In this document: piece by piece, positions 61,745 through 64,000 of the stretch
Layout of the letters: every line of letters starts with the position of its first letter
Numbering within the stretch: position 1 is the first letter of the stretch
Assembly (NCBI GenBank): GCA_032164245.1
Contig: JAVMKO010000162.1
Location: forward strand, 372,001-436,000
Reading direction: 5' to 3'
Source of the DNA: Sternotherus odoratus
Taxonomy: Eukaryota > Chordata > Testudines > Kinosternidae
DNA: 64,000 nt
The notes under the pieces: generated by a model
What the model was told of the DNA's origin: nothing
The model's database searches: none
Seen by the model: only the letters and a program-made list of their open reading frames with translations
Program-made: the position numbers and the translations under genes

Positions 61745-62395
61745 AGACTCAGAGCTTTTAAGGTCAGAAGGGACCAGCGTGATCATCTAATCCAACCTCC
61801 TGCACCTTACAGGCCAACAGACCCCACCCATTCCTGGAATAGATCCCCTAATATCTGCTTGAGTTACTGGTGTCCTCAAATCATGGTTTAAAGATGTCAA
61901 GTTGCAGAGAATCCACCATTTACAGCAGGGTCTGTAAACTTTTCCCCCTGCAGTCCCTATCCACGGAGGGAAAAGTCCGGCAGCCCCCGGGGCAGATACA
62001 TTCACCAAAATGCCGCCACAAAAACTGGAAGCTGCCAGCAGTGGTGGCATTTTGAGAGAACCAAAATAGCCCACCCAGAAGTTCGGCGGTCTCCGTGGTG
62101 GTGCTGGGGTCTTGTGCACCCTCTGGTTGACCACTGATGTACACTAGTTTAAACCTGCAAGTGACACATGCGCAATGATGCACAGGAAGGTGAAAAAATC
62201 CCCAGGGTCTCTGCCAATCTAACCCTGGGGAAAACTCCTTCCCAACCCCAAGTGTGGTGATCAGTTCGACCCTGAGCATGGGGACAAGATGCACCAGGAA
62301 GACACCTGGGAAAGAATTCTCTGCAGTCACTCTGAGCAAGAAGCTCTTAGTGACCAGGCTCCATCTCCCTTTGCCAGGTCCAGCATTGCTCCCTT
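61745..62395 (-). mobile_element. CR1 3' region (long-UTR subfamily), split by a MITE
   Basis: The + strand shows AAGGTCAGAAGGGACCAGCG, TCATCTAATCCAACCTCCTGCAC, then after the insertion AACCTGCAAGTGACAC, CCAGGGTCTCTGCCAATC and GACACCTGGGAAAGAATTCTC. This is the 3' portion of another CR1 subfamily. No ORF remains. Confidence 0.88.
61926..62136. mobile_element. Small hAT-like MITE within the CR1 copy
   Basis: The termini CAGGGTCTGTAAAC and GTTGACCACTG are hAT-like. ATTTACAG and ATGTACAC flank it, six of eight identical, and CR1 sequence is continuous outside. It contains AAATGCCGCCACAAAAAC and its approximate complement. Confidence 0.75.
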
Positions 62396-62397
62396 GG

Positions 62398-62463
62398 GGA
62401 TCAAATTCACAGTGCTGGGCTTAGCAGGGTCATGTTTTAACCACTGAGCTATCCTGCTCTCTA
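62398..62463 (-). mobile_element. tRNA-derived SINE head
   Basis: The minus strand reads AGAGCAGGATAGCTCAGTGG, CCCTGCTAAGCCCAGCACTG, TGAATTTGATCC. This is the tRNA-related head of the Cry-I type seen at 9427-9620, here followed by other sequence. Confidence 0.65.
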
Positions 62464-62465
62464 AA

Positions 62466-63127
62466 ATGTGGGGCAGACCTCCTAGGAGGGGCACAGAGGC
62501 ATATTCATGGGGGCACCTCAGGGCCCAAGCCAGCCCCCAAGAAAGGCAGGGAAGGAGCACCACTCACCTGATAGCTCTTCCCCAAGCCAGACCCCAACCT
62601 GCCCCCCTTACTCCTATCCACACCCCTCTCCCCAGGAAGCCACTGCCCCACTTCTACCCCTAGTTCTTGACCATGGTTTCAGAGGGGCTGCAGACATGGA
62701 GAAGAGGCACAATGTGAAACGTTTGGGGACCACTAAATGAGAGTGACGTCCTCAATCCCTTCTCTACAGTCCAATAAAAGGTATCCCACATCCACCTGGG
62801 GCCACAACCAGGACAGACTAGGGATGTTCTGCTGCCCTTCACTCAGGCAGGAAGGATAATAACATTTCATTGCGCTCATGTGATTTATAACCAACACCGG
62901 CCAAAACTGGACATTTTGGCAAACTGCCCCCTCATGCTGCATACCTGGACAAAACAGGCATCTCTGTGCAAACACGGTCTGTTCCCAAAGACTTTCCTCC
63001 AGCTCATCACTAGATGTGAGGTGGGAGCTCATTAAGACCCTGATTACACTTAGTATTTACAAACTCCTTATTGTCTCTACCTCTGCTGGACGTAGATTTC
63101 TCCTTCCGACCCTAACTTCACAGCTCA
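62466..63127. other. Duplicated flank leading into tRNA-Ser; no gene
   Basis: From 62500 the text CACTCACCTGATAGCTCTTCCCC and ...AGAGGGGCTGCAGACAT also resembles 5480-5690 before the first Ser unit. From 62700 it matches 59580-59990. No exon is recognised. Confidence 0.6.
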
Positions 63128-63209
63128 GATGAGGTGGCCGAGTGGTTAAGGCGATGGACTGCTAATCCGTTGTGTTCTGCACGCATGGGTTCGAATCCCA
63201 TCCTCATCG
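63128..63209 (+). tRNA. tRNA-Ser(GCT)
   Basis: The 82-nt type II tRNA has acceptor GATGAGG/CCTCATC, D arm TGGCCGAGTGGTTAAGGCGA, anticodon loop CTGCTAA (GCT), a long variable arm TTGTGTTCTGCACGC-type and T arm ATGGG-TTCGAAT-CCCAT. All stems pair. The strong TTTTT seen after the 5.7-kb relic is not kept here (TTACATTTAC), so termination may be less efficient. Confidence 0.94.
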
Positions 63210-63451
63210 GTTACATTTACTGTTCTATAAACAACTGTCTTCATATTTGGTACAAAAACAGACCAAACCATGTTGCCTCCTGCAAACAGAAACCTTCATC
63301 CACTTCCTTTGCTTCAAATAAAATACGTCTGGAACCCTTCTGTCCAGCAGACTTGGCAGCAAGGAGGGTTGGGTTCAATATCTAGGTGTCTGTTCCAATA
63401 ACACAATGCAAAACTGGCTCAAGCCCTCACCCAATGACCTGGGACAAATAT

Positions 63452-63519
63452 GCCGTATAAGACGCACTTTTTCTTCCCCAAAACGGGGGAGGGGGGGAAG
63501 TTGGTGCATATTATACGGC
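63452..63519. mobile_element. Very short MITE with GCCGTATAA termini
   Basis: GCCGTATAAGACGCAC at the left and GTGCATATTATACGGC at the right are inverted repeats. The core is CTTTTTCTTCCCCAAAACGG. The size of about 68 bp suggests an internally deleted copy. Confidence 0.6.
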
Positions 63520-63526
63520 GAATATA

Positions 63527-63546
63527 CAGTGAAACCTCGATTTAAC
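63527..63546 (+). mobile_element. Pogo/Tigger-like terminal sequence
   Basis: CAGTGAAACCTCGATTTAAC is close to the known terminal inverted repeats of pogo/Tigger-like DNA transposons. The other end would lie outside the window. It directly precedes the 113-bp tandem array, which may be internal to that element. Confidence 0.5.
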
Positions 63547-63862
63547 CGCGGATCGAGCCGGGGGCGGGCTGCCGCCTGGCCCCCGGCAGCAGTCACCCTC
63601 CCTGCAGGGTCCCGGGAGCCGGGACCCTGCGGGGCTCTGAGCCCGCGCGCGGCAGCTGCCGCGGATTGAGCCGGGGGCGGGCTGCTGCCTGGCCCCCGGC
63701 AGCAGTCACCCTCCCTGCAGGGTCCCGGGAGCCGGGACCCTGCGGGGCTCTGAGCCCGCGCGCGGCAGCCACCGCGGATCGAGCCGGGGGGCGGGCTGCC
63801 ACCTGGCCCCCAGCAGCAGTCACCCTCCCTGCAGGGTCCCGGGAGCCGGGACCCTGCGGGGC
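63546..63862 (+). repeat. 113-bp GC-rich tandem repeat, nearly three units
   Basis: CCGCGGAT(C/T)GAGCC recurs at exact 113-bp steps (63546, 63659, 63772), followed by GGGCGGGCTGC, CAGCAGTCACCCTCCCTGCA and GGGTCCCGGGAGCCGGGACC. The last contains a palindrome able to form a hairpin in each unit. The third unit ends early. The remaining bases to 64000 are C/T-rich with no gene. Confidence 0.95.
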
Positions 63863-64000
63863 TCTGTGTTCCCCCCAGGACTCTGTCGCTCCTCCCCAAC
63901 AGACCCTCTGTGTCCTCCCCTCCACCCAACCCTCCGTGCCCCTTCTTGGGGCTTCCCCCTCCACTTGACCCTCTGTGCCTCACCCCTCCCCTGTCCTCCC

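Overview
This is vertebrate nuclear DNA, most likely from a turtle (possibly a crocodilian). The evidence is CR1 LINE copies with the sauropsid 3' end, a tRNA-headed SINE of the cryptodire type, many short hAT-like elements with 8-bp target duplications, and eukaryotic tRNA genes, including an intron-containing tRNA-Ile(TAT). Long open frames in the GC-rich parts are mostly meaningless. Real coding sequence is present only as short exons with splice sites.

The window is a tRNA gene cluster. I count about 12 intact or nearly intact tRNA genes: Glu-CTC, initiator Met x3, Ala-TGC, Glu-TTC, Met-CAT, Lys-TTT x2, Ile-TAT x2 and Ser-GCT, plus Asn-GTT with one stem mismatch. There are also about a dozen tRNA relics. 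Many sit in duplicated segments. An inverted pair (about 26.3-31.2 kb and 52.7-58.4 kb) carries mirrored Met, Lys, Ile, Asn and initiator-like genes. A direct pair (about 12.95-14.39 kb and 58.2-59.6 kb) each carries an initiator Met gene. The Ser-GCT unit is also duplicated (5.7 kb and 63.1 kb). A Gly-TCC gene at 61 kb is split in its anticodon loop by a hAT-like insertion.

Between the inverted arms (31-52 kb) lies GC-rich, gene-bearing DNA. It holds five KCNAB3-like exons on the + strand in impossible order (middle exons at 33.3-35.6 kb, earlier exons at 48.7-48.9 kb), with a stop codon in one. It also holds a broken KRAB zinc-finger gene 5' end (exon at 44.2 kb, truncated KRAB-A exon at 47.4 kb) and an unidentified terminal exon at 51.2 kb. 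Two families of CpG-rich promoter cassettes and a mirrored array of 16 CCAAT boxes complete this part. The most economical reading is a partial tandem duplication of a KCNAB3-containing block followed by complementary loss; a mis-joined assembly is the alternative.

An endogenous retrovirus of about 5.7 kb with two LTRs occupies 14.4-20.1 kb. Its reverse transcriptase, RNase H and integrase are broken by stops and frameshifts. It has tandem repeats in its first ORF and a diverged direct duplication after the integrase. CR1, SINE, foldback and hAT-like elements and several minisatellites fill much of the rest. All similarity statements are by eye; no alignment or folding program was run.
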